Source: Bacteroidaceae bacterium (GTDB lineage: Bacteria > Bacteroidota > Bacteroidia > Bacteroidales > Bacteroidaceae). Taken from it: a stretch of DNA of 38,584 bases. The notes beneath the pieces are model-generated. The model searched no databases, was not told the DNA's origin, and saw only the letters and a list, made by a program, of their open reading frames with translations. Below are positions 26,574-36,880 of this stretch, piece after piece (within the stretch, counting starts at the first letter, position 1; each line of letters begins with the position of its first letter). The position numbers and the translations under genes are program-made. Where the stretch lies: the NCBI GenBank assembly GCA_024688885.1, contig JAILDV010000009.1, positions 1 to 38,584 of the forward strand. The letters run 5' to 3'.

Positions 26574-28169
26574 ATGAATACCTTTTCTATTCCGCAAATG
26601 CGCGACTTCGTGCCGCATCGCCTTCGTCCGTGGATTCTGGTCATCTTCGTGCTGGTGTTCCAGTTTTCGGGCGGAGTCTATCTGGCATCCGTTGCCGAGA
26701 TGGTGGGCAGCACCCAACTGTTGCAGGAAGACATCCAGATGGCTGGCTATGCCTCGCTGGTGGGCATGGCACTCTTCTTTGGCATGATGTTCCGACTGAA
26801 GATGGCAGTCAAGTCGAAACCCACGTTGCTCCTCTGCTGCTCCGTCATCCTGCTGGCCAACATCATCTGTGCCAACACCACTTCCGTGCCACTGCTGGTT
26901 GCCACCTGCTTCGTGTCGGGCTTCTTCCGCATCTGGGGCACCTTCGAGTGTAACAGCACTATCCAACTCTGGATCACGCCCAAACGCGACATGTCCGTCT
27001 TCTTCTGCTACGTCTATCTCATCGTCAACAGCACCATCAACCTCTCGGGCATCATGTCGGTCTATATTGCCTTCTGGTCCACCTGGGAATACATGCATCT
27101 GGCCATTGTCTTGGCGCTGATGCTTGTCATGCTGACCACTCTTGTCATTTACAACGACAAGCGCATCATGCCGCCTTTGCCTCTCTACGGCATCGATTGG
27201 CTAGGCATGCTGATGTGGGGCGTAGTGGGACTCTGTGTCGTCTTTGTCTGCACCTATGGCGAGTATTATGACTGGTTTGATTCCTTCCATATCCGTTTTT
27301 CCACGTTCTTGGGAGTCATCACTTTCATCCTTAATCGTTGGCGTGCCTCTTTCATCCATCATTCCTACATTTTCCACGACCTCTTCACTCGCTTCCCCAT
27401 GGTGCTTTCGCTCATTGGCATCATCATTTGGGGTGACACACTCCTGGCTCCTGAACATATTCTCGAGCATGCCTTGATGGAGGGTGTACTGGGTTACGAC
27501 TCGCTGAATCTTATCTCTCTCAATTGGGTCGGATTCGTGGGCACTCTGTTGGGATGTCTGGTTGTGTATATCCTCTTTGCCCGATGGAAATGGCCTTATC
27601 AGCGCATGCTCATGATTGCCTTTCTCTGCTTCATCTTCTATTTGGCCTATTTCTATTTCTTCATCGATTACAACTTGCCCAAGGAGGCACTCTATCTGCC
27701 AATCATCATTCGCAGTGTGGGTTATGTCATTATGGCAACTGCCGTCCTGACAGCCAATACAAGTCTGCCATTCCCCTTCTATTTCTGCCAGGCAGTCTGT
27801 GTGCAGAATCTTTTCAGCGCAGCCTTGGCTAGTTGTATCGGCACTGCCATTGTGGGACGCATCTTCAAGGTGGTGCAAAAGATGAACTATACGGAAATCA
27901 GTGCCTCTATTGATCATCTTTCACCAGTTTCCCGTAGTGGGATAGGGAGTGTATATGGAGCCATTCAGGTGCAATCCCTGCTTGAATCCATGAAGGAGAT
28001 TTACGGATTGCTTCTTCTTGTAGCCATCGGAGTTTGGCTTTTGGCAGCCCTGTTCCATCCTGCCATTCGACCTGCTCGCTTTTTCCACCCCCTCTTTTCT
28101 ACTATTCGTTCCAGTCTTTCCTTCGACATGCTGAAGAAAATGCGGGCGCAGAAGCGTTCTGAGGGATAG
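26574..28169 (+). CDS. MFS efflux transporter (EmrB/DHA2-like)
   Basis: A 531-residue inner-membrane protein with about 14 hydrophobic helices, the number expected for the DHA2/EmrB drug:proton antiporters. The operon position after TolC- and EmrA-like genes fixes its role as the pump of a tripartite system. The sequence is divergent from EmrB and rather rich in aromatic residues (IFYLAYFYFFIDYNL). A short cytoplasmic, basic C-terminus (MLKKMRAQKRSEG) ends the protein. The transcript ends at the hairpin at 28207-28230. Confidence 0.83.
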   Translation: MNTFSIPQMRDFVPHRLRPWILVIFVLVFQFSGGVYLASVAEMVGSTQLLQEDIQMAGYASLVGMALFFGMMFRLKMAVKSKPTLLLCCSVILLANIICANTTSVPLLVATCFVSGFFRIWGTFECNSTIQLWITPKRDMSVFFCYVYLIVNSTINLSGIMSVYIAFWSTWEYMHLAIVLALMLVMLTTLVIYNDKRIMPPLPLYGIDWLGMLMWGVVGLCVVFVCTYGEYYDWFDSFHIRFSTFLGVITFILNRWRASFIHHSYIFHDLFTRFPMVLSLIGIIIWGDTLLAPEHILEHALMEGVLGYDSLNLISLNWVGFVGTLLGCLVVYILFARWKWPYQRMLMIAFLCFIFYLAYFYFFIDYNLPKEALYLPIIIRSVGYVIMATAVLTANTSLPFPFYFCQAVCVQNLFSAALASCIGTAIVGRIFKVVQKMNYTEISASIDHLSPVSRSGIGSVYGAIQVQSLLESMKEIYGLLLLVAIGVWLLAALFHPAIRPARFFHPLFSTIRSSLSFDMLKKMRAQKRSEG

Positions 28170-28201
28170 GACCTTTCCTCCTTGCTTTCTGATAAAAATG
28201 C

Positions 28202-28238
28202 AAAAACCGCCCCGTTTCACAACGGAGCGGCTTTTTTC
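28202..28238. terminator. Bidirectional intrinsic terminator
   Basis: CCGCCCCGTT and AACGGAGCGG form a 10-bp stem with one mismatch and a TCAC loop. T runs follow on both strands (CTTTTTTC on plus, GTTTTTGC on minus). It separates the convergent efflux operon and enolase gene. Confidence 0.87.
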
Positions 28239-28282
28239 ACTACGGTTTATTCCAAAATTTAAAGGTTTTTTTATATCAGCAT

Positions 28283-29623
<1,341 letters not shown>

Positions 29624-30115
29624 TTAAAGACTTGCCACCCAGTTTTTGATTCGTTCGTCAGTCTGGTCGTCCTCGTTCACTTCGTCCAAGGCCAAGCCAA
29701 CCCAAGCGCCATCACGCACGGCAGTGGAATCGTCAAAGCTATAGCCATCCGTCGATACGCCTGTGCCGATGAAAGTGGCTCCTGTACCCTGAAGGTCATC
29801 ATACATGGTGCCCATGGCGTTGCAGAATGTATCGCCATAGCTGCCTGCGTCACCACAAGCAAAGAGTCCTACCTGCTTGCCTGAGAGGTCCATGCCCTTC
29901 AATGTCTCCAGACTGTCATACCAGTCGTCCTGCAGGTCACCGCAGCCCCATGTTGAGCTGCCCAGAATGAGACGGTCATATTGTCCTGCCAAGTCGGCAG
30001 TCAGTTCGCTTGCATTGTGTACGTCACTGCTGTCCACACCCATTGCTTCTGCAATGCGTCCAGCCAAATTCTCGCAGGTTCCAGTGGTGGAACCAAAAAA
30101 GATACCTGTTTTCAT
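29624..30115 (-). CDS. fldA: Flavodoxin (long-chain)
   Basis: A 163-residue FMN electron carrier. The phosphate-binding loop GSTTGTCENLA is at residues 8-18. SSTWGCGDLQDDW and the ACGDAGSYGDTFCNAM segment flank the flavin; the length and inserted strand fit long-chain flavodoxin. The frame is open 12 codons further up to 30151, but ATG 30115 directly precedes the conserved KTGIFFGSTTG strand and leaves a normal leader after the promoter at 30168-30175. It may serve pyruvate:flavodoxin oxidoreductase or radical enzymes; enolase follows in the same direction. Confidence 0.93.
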   Translation of the reverse strand: MKTGIFFGSTTGTCENLAGRIAEAMGVDSSDVHNASELTADLAGQYDRLILGSSTWGCGDLQDDWYDSLETLKGMDLSGKQVGLFACGDAGSYGDTFCNAMGTMYDDLQGTGATFIGTGVSTDGYSFDDSTAVRDGAWVGLALDEVNEDDQTDERIKNWVASL

Positions 30116-30167
30116 GTTTTTGTTCAAATCTTTATCGATAAAATAAGTCATTCACTGAAATCGTTGA

Positions 30168-30199
30168 CAAAGTTACGTCATTTCTCCCCATTGCCACAA
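30168..30199 (-). promoter_or_regulatory. Promoter of flavodoxin-enolase
   Basis: On the minus strand TAACTTTG (30175-30168) with a TTG (30199-30197) 21 nt upstream. The leader to ATG 30115 is about 45 nt. Confidence 0.65.
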
Positions 30200-30394
30200 T
30201 ACTCGAAAAGGAGTAAATCGTCATTTCAACTTGGTATTTTTATCCCTTCCGATACTCATATCCCTTTTTTCATACCTACTCCGCATGGCAAAGATACTCA
30301 AAGAAAAGTATTTCCTTTTTTCTCCTGTTTCATCTGTTGTCATAAGTGCCTTTTGCCTATTGTCGACTGACAATGACAGGGGAAAATGACTAAA

Positions 30395-30490
30395 ATGACA
30401 TGCTTTTGTCACTCCTGTCGTGTCACGATGTCAGTATTCAGTCTTCATGCTGTCAGTGCTTCAAGTGCTGGCACGGCTTTTGTCTTTGTA
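30395..30490 (+). promoter_or_regulatory. Orphan copy of the dnaK-type promoter module (sigma-54-like)
   Basis: A 27-nt block at 30463-30489 is identical to the one upstream of dnaK (34515-34541). It contains TGGCACG (30469-30475), 4 nt, then TTG, close to the sigma-54 -24/-12 consensus TGGCACG-N4-TTGC. Upstream are several TGACA/TGTCA motifs, as in the dnaK copy. It points rightwards, but no gene follows on the plus strand; the next sequence is the 3' end of gltS on the minus strand. The rest of the 30200-30570 intergenic region shows no ORF. Confidence 0.6.
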
Positions 30491-30570
30491 TGGCTTGTTA
30501 GTTCTGTCTGGTTTTAATGAAGTTAAAATAACAAATAATAAAGATAACACTTGAAGGTTTTTCTTTCTTC

Positions 30571-31857
30571 TTACATCATATTCTTTATGAGATTGAGAAA
30601 GATGGTGATCATTCCTGTATTGATTAAGTCGGCAAACATGGCTCCGATGATGGGAATGATGAGAAAGGGCTTGACGGTATAGCGGTATTTGTAGCATACG
30701 GCACTCATGTTTGCCATCGCATTGGGGGTGGCGCCTAGTCCGAAACCGCAAATCCCGGCACACAAGACGGCAGCATCGTAATCGCTACCTAACATGGGGA
30801 ATGCCACAAAATAGGCATACAGTGCCATCAAGAGCACTTGAGACACCAAGATGATGATTAATGGCAGGGCAAGGTGCTGCAGCTCCCAAAGTTTAAGGGA
30901 AATCATCGCCATGCCGAGGAATATGGACAGGCAGATGTTGCCGACACTGATGATTCGCTGCATGTCCAGTGCCTTGTCTGCTTTCATCCATTTGCCGTTT
31001 TCCTTGTAGCGGATGAATCCTAATGTGTTACGCACAATGGCGGCTAAAAGCAAGGCCCCAAAATAGGTGGGGAACGTAAGACCTGTCTTTGCAATCAACC
31101 AACTCAACAGGGTGCCTGCTCCCATTGTCAGGATGATGTAATAAGAAGCCTTGGCATACTGCTGAAACTCCAACTCGTTCGAGGTGAGGCGCTTTGTTCG
31201 TCCTTGTGGCGAAGCTTCGTCACTTTCAATGCCAGCCATTGCCGGGTCTATCTCGATGTCCTTTGATTGCATTTGTTCTTGTGTCAGCTTCTTGCGGATA
31301 AGCCTTTCTGCCAACGGGCCACCAAGCATGGAACCGGCAATCAAGCCGAAAGTGGCTGCTGCCATGGCGATGGTTCCTGCACCTTGCAGTCCCATGTCTT
31401 CAAGTACGCCCGAAAACCCACCTGCCGTGCCATGTCCACCCGTCATTGATACACTGCCCGCAGCGATGCCAAGCAGAGGGTCAATATCCATGATTCGGGT
31501 GATTCCTGTTGCCATTGTATTTTGCATCGTAATCATGATGACCAACAGAACGAGCATCATTGCCAGGGGTTTGCCTCCCTGCTTGATTACTTTAATGTCG
31601 CTTTGGAAACCAACGCTGGTGAAGAATGCCGTCATGAAAACATCCTTCAATGTGCTGTCGAACGACACTTCCACATTGAACCACCCATATAGTGCCAAAG
31701 AAAGCAACGAGAAGATGATGCCACCACTGACAGGTGACGGCACACAGAATTTCTGCAAGAAATTGACTCTTCTTGTCAAGAACATACCGACGATGAGGGC
31801 TAAGGCACCGATGCCGGCAGTTTGTATGATGTCCAGTTCTACATTTATCATATTCAT
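30571..31857 (-). CDS. gltS: Sodium/glutamate symporter
   Basis: A 428-residue inner-membrane protein with about ten or more helices. GltS features include the N-terminal VGMFLTRRVNFLQKFCVPSPVSGGIIF, FFTSVGFQSDIKVIKQGGK, and the re-entrant-loop motif GSVSMTGGHGTAGGF, with its counterpart ICGFGLGATPNAMANM in the second half. It imports glutamate with Na+. The gene lies 13 nt downstream of an outer-membrane-protein fragment, and no -7 box is seen directly upstream, so its present promoter is uncertain. Confidence 0.93.
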   Translation of the reverse strand: MNMINVELDIIQTAGIGALALIVGMFLTRRVNFLQKFCVPSPVSGGIIFSLLSLALYGWFNVEVSFDSTLKDVFMTAFFTSVGFQSDIKVIKQGGKPLAMMLVLLVIMITMQNTMATGITRIMDIDPLLGIAAGSVSMTGGHGTAGGFSGVLEDMGLQGAGTIAMAAATFGLIAGSMLGGPLAERLIRKKLTQEQMQSKDIEIDPAMAGIESDEASPQGRTKRLTSNELEFQQYAKASYYIILTMGAGTLLSWLIAKTGLTFPTYFGALLLAAIVRNTLGFIRYKENGKWMKADKALDMQRIISVGNICLSIFLGMAMISLKLWELQHLALPLIIILVSQVLLMALYAYFVAFPMLGSDYDAAVLCAGICGFGLGATPNAMANMSAVCYKYRYTVKPFLIIPIIGAMFADLINTGMITIFLNLIKNMM

Positions 31858-31870
31858 GTTCGTGTTCGTG

Positions 31871-32135
31871 TTAGAATCTATATTGTATCTTTACATTCGC
31901 GGCATGTCTGTTCATTTCTGTATCACGACAACATGCGTCCAACATGTTGTGCCAGTCAACTCCCAAGTTCCATCTTCTTCCCAATTGCTTGTTCACTGAC
32001 ACACATCCATACACAGGCGCACCTGTCTGCTCGCGTATGGGGGATTTCTTGGTGTAAAACACCATCTGCATTCCTACCTGCCAAGCGTGAGGAAGATAAG
32101 CGGTGGGTGCAAACCGTACAGATGCATAGACTGAG
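31871..32135 (-). pseudogene. C-terminal remnant of an outer-membrane beta-barrel protein
   Basis: About 88 codons end NVKIQYRF, with a terminal aromatic residue as in outer-membrane barrel proteins. The preceding strands (SVYASVRFAPTAYLPHAW, QVGMQMVFYTKKSP, VYGCVSVNKQLGRRWNLGVDWHNML) resemble the last strands of large TonB-dependent or carboxypeptidase-regulatory outer-membrane proteins. Upstream on the minus strand the frame runs into the 23-bp repeat array and stops, so signal peptide and most of the barrel are missing. The fragment ends 13 nt before gltS, suggesting a former two-gene operon whose first gene was lost. Confidence 0.6.
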
Positions 32136-32249
32136 TTCACTTTAGCGTGAATACTCTTTTCACTTTGGCTTGAATACAACATTCACTTTGGCTTGAATAC
32201 AAATTGGTGTCTTCAAGCCAAATGAAAAGGAGTATTCAAGGTAAATGAT
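32136..32249. repeat. 23-bp direct/inverted repeat array
   Basis: Three units starting at 32136, 32159 and 32182 share TTCACTTTGGCTTGAATAC with a 23-nt period (the first has two changes). Two degenerate copies follow in the opposite orientation at about 32211-32226 and 32231-32249. The outer arms can form a long imperfect stem (23 of 27 positions identical). There are no spacers, so it is not a CRISPR array. It sits at the broken end of the outer-membrane-protein fragment. Confidence 0.7.
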
Positions 32250-32417
32250 TTTGTGTAATCAGAACAAATGGGTTGGCGTTGCACCGCAAGGGGCTGTTGT
32301 GATATGCTCGCACGGTTCGATATGGAGATTCAACAGAAAGAGAGGCGGAGATGTTTGAGCTCGTCGAAGTGACATGGGATAAATATTAAATCGGAAATGC
32401 AAGTTTTTGTATAATGT

Positions 32418-32449
32418 TTTGGCGAAGGGGAGTTTTATTCGTACCTTTG
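32418..32449 (+). promoter_or_regulatory. Promoter of the DUF1593 gene
   Basis: TTTG (32418-32421), 20 nt, then TACCTTTG (32442-32449); the start codon chosen lies at 32489. Confidence 0.83.
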
Positions 32450-32488
32450 CATATCTCCACAACGAAGTGGAAAGTAAACAAAAGAGAT

Positions 32489-33892
32489 ATGACACGAAGT
32501 ATTTTACTTATATTGTTGGTGCTTAGCTGTGTGTCGCTGAAGATGGATGCGCAGAAGGCAGAGTTGAAGCCACGTTTGGTGGTGTGTACGGACATTGGCG
32601 CACCCGATGTGGAACCTGATGATATGGAGTCAGCTGTGCGTCTCATGGCTTATGCCGACCAGTTTGAGATTGAAGGCATCTTTACGACAGTGGGGTGGAA
32701 TTGTGACCCTTATCCGCAGGAATGGGCGGACTATCTGAGAAAGGTGATGGATGCGTATGAGAAGGATGTGAAGAAGCTGATGGCTCGTTCGGGACAAAAG
32801 AAGTTTGCCTCGCTTGCCAAAGAGAATGGAAAGCAGCAGATAGGGTATTGGCCAAGCCCTGAATATATCCGTGGACGTGCCATGATGGGCAGCACACGTG
32901 GTGGCATCAAGGTGGTGGGTGAGGGCAATGATTCTCCGGGAAGCAATCTCCTGATTCGATTGGCTGACGAACCTGACGAGCGCCCGATTTGGGTGGCTGC
33001 ATGGGGTGGTGCCAACACATTGGCACAGGCTATCTGGCGAGTGAAGCAGACACGCACTCCTGAGCAAGTGCGACAGTTTGTCAGGAAATTCCGCATCTAT
33101 ACCATCACCGATCAAGATATGCAGTACAGCATGCGCATGAACAGGGCGTACAGTTCTCACCAATGGTTGCGTCAGGAGTTTCAAAATGACCTGAAATTCA
33201 TTTGGGATGAGGGAACGTGGCAACTGCAATGCGACTTGGGTAAGGAGTATTGGGAAGAACACGAGAAGTATATTCAGGGAAAAGGTGCTTTGGGTGCCGA
33301 ATATCCAAAGTACAAATGGGGTGTGGAGGGCGACACACCTTCGTTCCTCTATGTGATGCCTAATGGTCTCAGCAATCCAGAAGACCCGACGCAAGTGAAC
33401 TGGGGCGGCTATCACCAGTTCGGGCTTTGTCCTGACTCTCTGACGTATGCCTGGACAAGTTGGGAACAGCCCACCTACAACACCACTCGCGATTATAAGC
33501 GCTATTTCTACCCTGACGAACTGAACGACTTTAAGGCTCGTATGCAATGGGCAGATGAGGGTAGGGGAAACACCAATCCGCATGTGATTGTGAACGGCAA
33601 GAAGGGTGTTTCTATCATCCATATACAAGCGAAAGCAGGAACTCAAGTCCGTTTGGATGCCTCTCGTTCCTATGATTGTGAGGGTGATGCCCTTTCATTC
33701 CTTTGGTGGCAGCAGAAAGAGGCAGGACTCGACCATCAGCCACTTTCCATACTTGTGTCAGAATCATCTGTCGCTACTGTGCAGATACCCCAAGGCGCAC
33801 AAGGCAAGACCTTCCATTTCATCTGTGAGGTGCATGACAATGGACCTTTCCATCTGGTGGCATATCGGCGTGTGGTCATTCTTGTTTCCTAA
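32489..33892 (+). CDS. Secreted DUF1593 (nucleoside hydrolase-like, Sde182-type) protein
   Basis: A 467-residue protein from ATG 32489. The frame is open back to 32414, but the promoter lies inside that stretch. Residues 1-22 are a signal peptide ending KMDAQ. The N-terminal domain (about 28-300) resembles the DUF1593 nucleoside-hydrolase-like fold: RLVVCTDIGAPDVEPDDMESAVRLMAYADQFEIEGI, where the Asp cluster corresponds to the calcium site of nucleoside hydrolases, and WVAAWGGANTLAQAI. The C-terminal domain (about 385-467) is a beta-sandwich (VRLDASRSYDCEGDALSFLWWQQ, FHFICEVHDNG). Family members, such as Saccharophagus Sde182, are linked to polysaccharide use; the enzymatic substrate is not established. 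Confidence 0.83.
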   Translation: MTRSILLILLVLSCVSLKMDAQKAELKPRLVVCTDIGAPDVEPDDMESAVRLMAYADQFEIEGIFTTVGWNCDPYPQEWADYLRKVMDAYEKDVKKLMARSGQKKFASLAKENGKQQIGYWPSPEYIRGRAMMGSTRGGIKVVGEGNDSPGSNLLIRLADEPDERPIWVAAWGGANTLAQAIWRVKQTRTPEQVRQFVRKFRIYTITDQDMQYSMRMNRAYSSHQWLRQEFQNDLKFIWDEGTWQLQCDLGKEYWEEHEKYIQGKGALGAEYPKYKWGVEGDTPSFLYVMPNGLSNPEDPTQVNWGGYHQFGLCPDSLTYAWTSWEQPTYNTTRDYKRYFYPDELNDFKARMQWADEGRGNTNPHVIVNGKKGVSIIHIQAKAGTQVRLDASRSYDCEGDALSFLWWQQKEAGLDHQPLSILVSESSVATVQIPQGAQGKTFHFICEVHDNGPFHLVAYRRVVILVS

Positions 33893-33986
33893 ATCATGTT
33901 GCAATAATGAGGGAAGACTGTCGTTATACAAATAGAAAAATGTAAGCGACTTAGAACATTTATTGACTATCTAAAAGTAAAGAAGA

Positions 33987-34433
33987 ATGAAAACCAATGA
34001 ATCTTTGATAGTTCAGAAGTGGCTTATTGCTGCTTTTGTGTTAGTGCTTTTTAGTTTTAGTTCTTGCTGGAGAACGCCACCAGATGAAATGTGGCCTACT
34101 GATAGGATAGAAAGGATTACGAAAGTAAGGGTCCCTGAATATAAAGTCACTAAATTTGTTTATGGACCAGCAGGGATAGATTACACGGACACCATTTATA
34201 TTGAGTTTGATTCACGGCCATCGGATGAAGTGTTTGAGAAGATTGACGAATTGATGGCTACCAATGATAATTCAGGATGGTACACAGATGATAGTATTCA
34301 TTATTCCTTTCAGATATATTGGGGCAATGGAAACCCTACTCCTGAAGGTGAAAAAGAAGAAGATGATGGTATCTTCAAATTAGATATGACCAAGGGCGAG
34401 AAGGCTGGGGTGATTGTTTTTGGCTGTTGGTGA
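33987..34433 (+). CDS. Small predicted lipoprotein, function unknown
   Basis: A 148-residue protein with a lipoprotein signal: hydrophobic residues 12-25 and C27 in FSFSSCW. The mature part contains two likely beta/alpha segments (YKVTKFVYGPAGIDYTDTIYIEFD and DEVFEKIDELMATNDNSGWY) and an acidic tail (EGEKEEDDG). I recognise no family. Base composition is clearly more AT-rich than its neighbours, hinting at recent acquisition or relaxed selection. No -7 box was found in the 94 nt before it. Confidence 0.65.
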   Translation: MKTNESLIVQKWLIAAFVLVLFSFSSCWRTPPDEMWPTDRIERITKVRVPEYKVTKFVYGPAGIDYTDTIYIEFDSRPSDEVFEKIDELMATNDNSGWYTDDSIHYSFQIYWGNGNPTPEGEKEEDDGIFKLDMTKGEKAGVIVFGCW

Positions 34434-34454
34434 GATGAATAATCACAGATTGGC

Positions 34455-34546
34455 AGATGTGACATTTTTGTTATGCCACAATGTCAGTCGAAAGAGAAAG
34501 TCGTGTCAGTATGAAAGTGCTGGCACGGCTTTTGTCTTTGTGTGGT
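34455..34546 (+). promoter_or_regulatory. dnaK promoter module, sigma-54-like -24/-12 sequence
   Basis: TGGCACG (34521-34527), 4 nt, then TTGT (34532-34535) matches the sigma-54 consensus TGGCACG-N4-TTGC except the last base. Upstream, TGACATT (34461-34467) and AATGTCA form an inverted repeat with a 13-nt spacer, and GTCGTGTCA follows; such palindromes suit an enhancer-binding protein. The same block contains TGTCTTTG, one base off a -7 box, but no TTTG lies at -33. CGTGTCAG and CTGGCACG can also form an 8-bp stem, so a role as terminator for the lipoprotein gene is an alternative. Confidence 0.55.
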
Positions 34547-34631
34547 ATCGACTGCGGTTTATTATGACCGTAGTGAGAGAACTACTCATTATTAATATAA
34601 TTAGAATTAAAAACTAAAAACAAATACGATT

Positions 34632-36569
<1,938 letters not shown>

Positions 36570-36588
36570 CATAGATTTATTATATAGT

Positions 36589-36626
36589 AAAAAGAGGTAC
36601 AGTTTTATTGCTGTACCTCTTTTTTG
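36589..36626 (+). terminator. Intrinsic terminator of dnaK
   Basis: AAAAAGAGGTACAG pairs with CTGTACCTCTTTTT over 14 bp with an 8-nt loop and a T run. It starts 20 nt after the dnaK stop. Confidence 0.9.
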
Positions 36627-36765
36627 TTATTACTATTTAATATTTTCGGACAGTTTTTATTTTTGGAGTTTGAATGTCATTGCATTCTAATAGAAAAACA
36701 GATTATGACGGATCTTCTTGCCAGCCATAGTTTGTACTGAAATTGGTTGTTTTAGCAGTTGATTT

Positions 36766-36859
36766 GACTAAAAATTGCCATTGTTGGCACATTTTAGTCG
36801 CAAATATTTGGTTAGATAAGCAAAACTTATTTCCTTTGCATTACCAAAAAGTGCCAACA
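36766..36859. promoter_or_regulatory. Palindromic operator-like sites before the AAA ATPase
   Basis: A 34-nt palindrome at 36766-36799 consists of GACTAAAA/TTTTAGTC outer arms and TGCCA/TGGCA inner arms around TTGT. A further inverted copy of its right part, GTGCCAACA, lies at 36851-36859 and complements TGTTGGCAC at 36782-36790. The sites bracket the promoter at 36807-36838, as expected for an operator. Confidence 0.55.
36807..36838 (+). promoter_or_regulatory. Promoter of the AAA ATPase gene
   Basis: TTTG (36807-36810), 20 nt, then TTCCTTTG (36831-36838), one base off TAnnTTTG. The leader to ATG 36881 is about 36 nt. Confidence 0.6.
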
Positions 36860-36880
36860 GAGGCAGGATTTAGGAACAAT

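Noticed and set aside
25485-27098. Long minus-strand open frame of 537 codons across the efflux genes
   Set aside because: It is antisense to three genes with clear families. Its translation is rich in His, Gln and Arg with no recognisable domain, as expected from reading a coding region backwards.
32136-32249. Possible CRISPR array
   Set aside because: The units abut with only about 4 nt of variation between them, there are no spacers of 25-40 nt, and two units are inverted. No cas genes are present.
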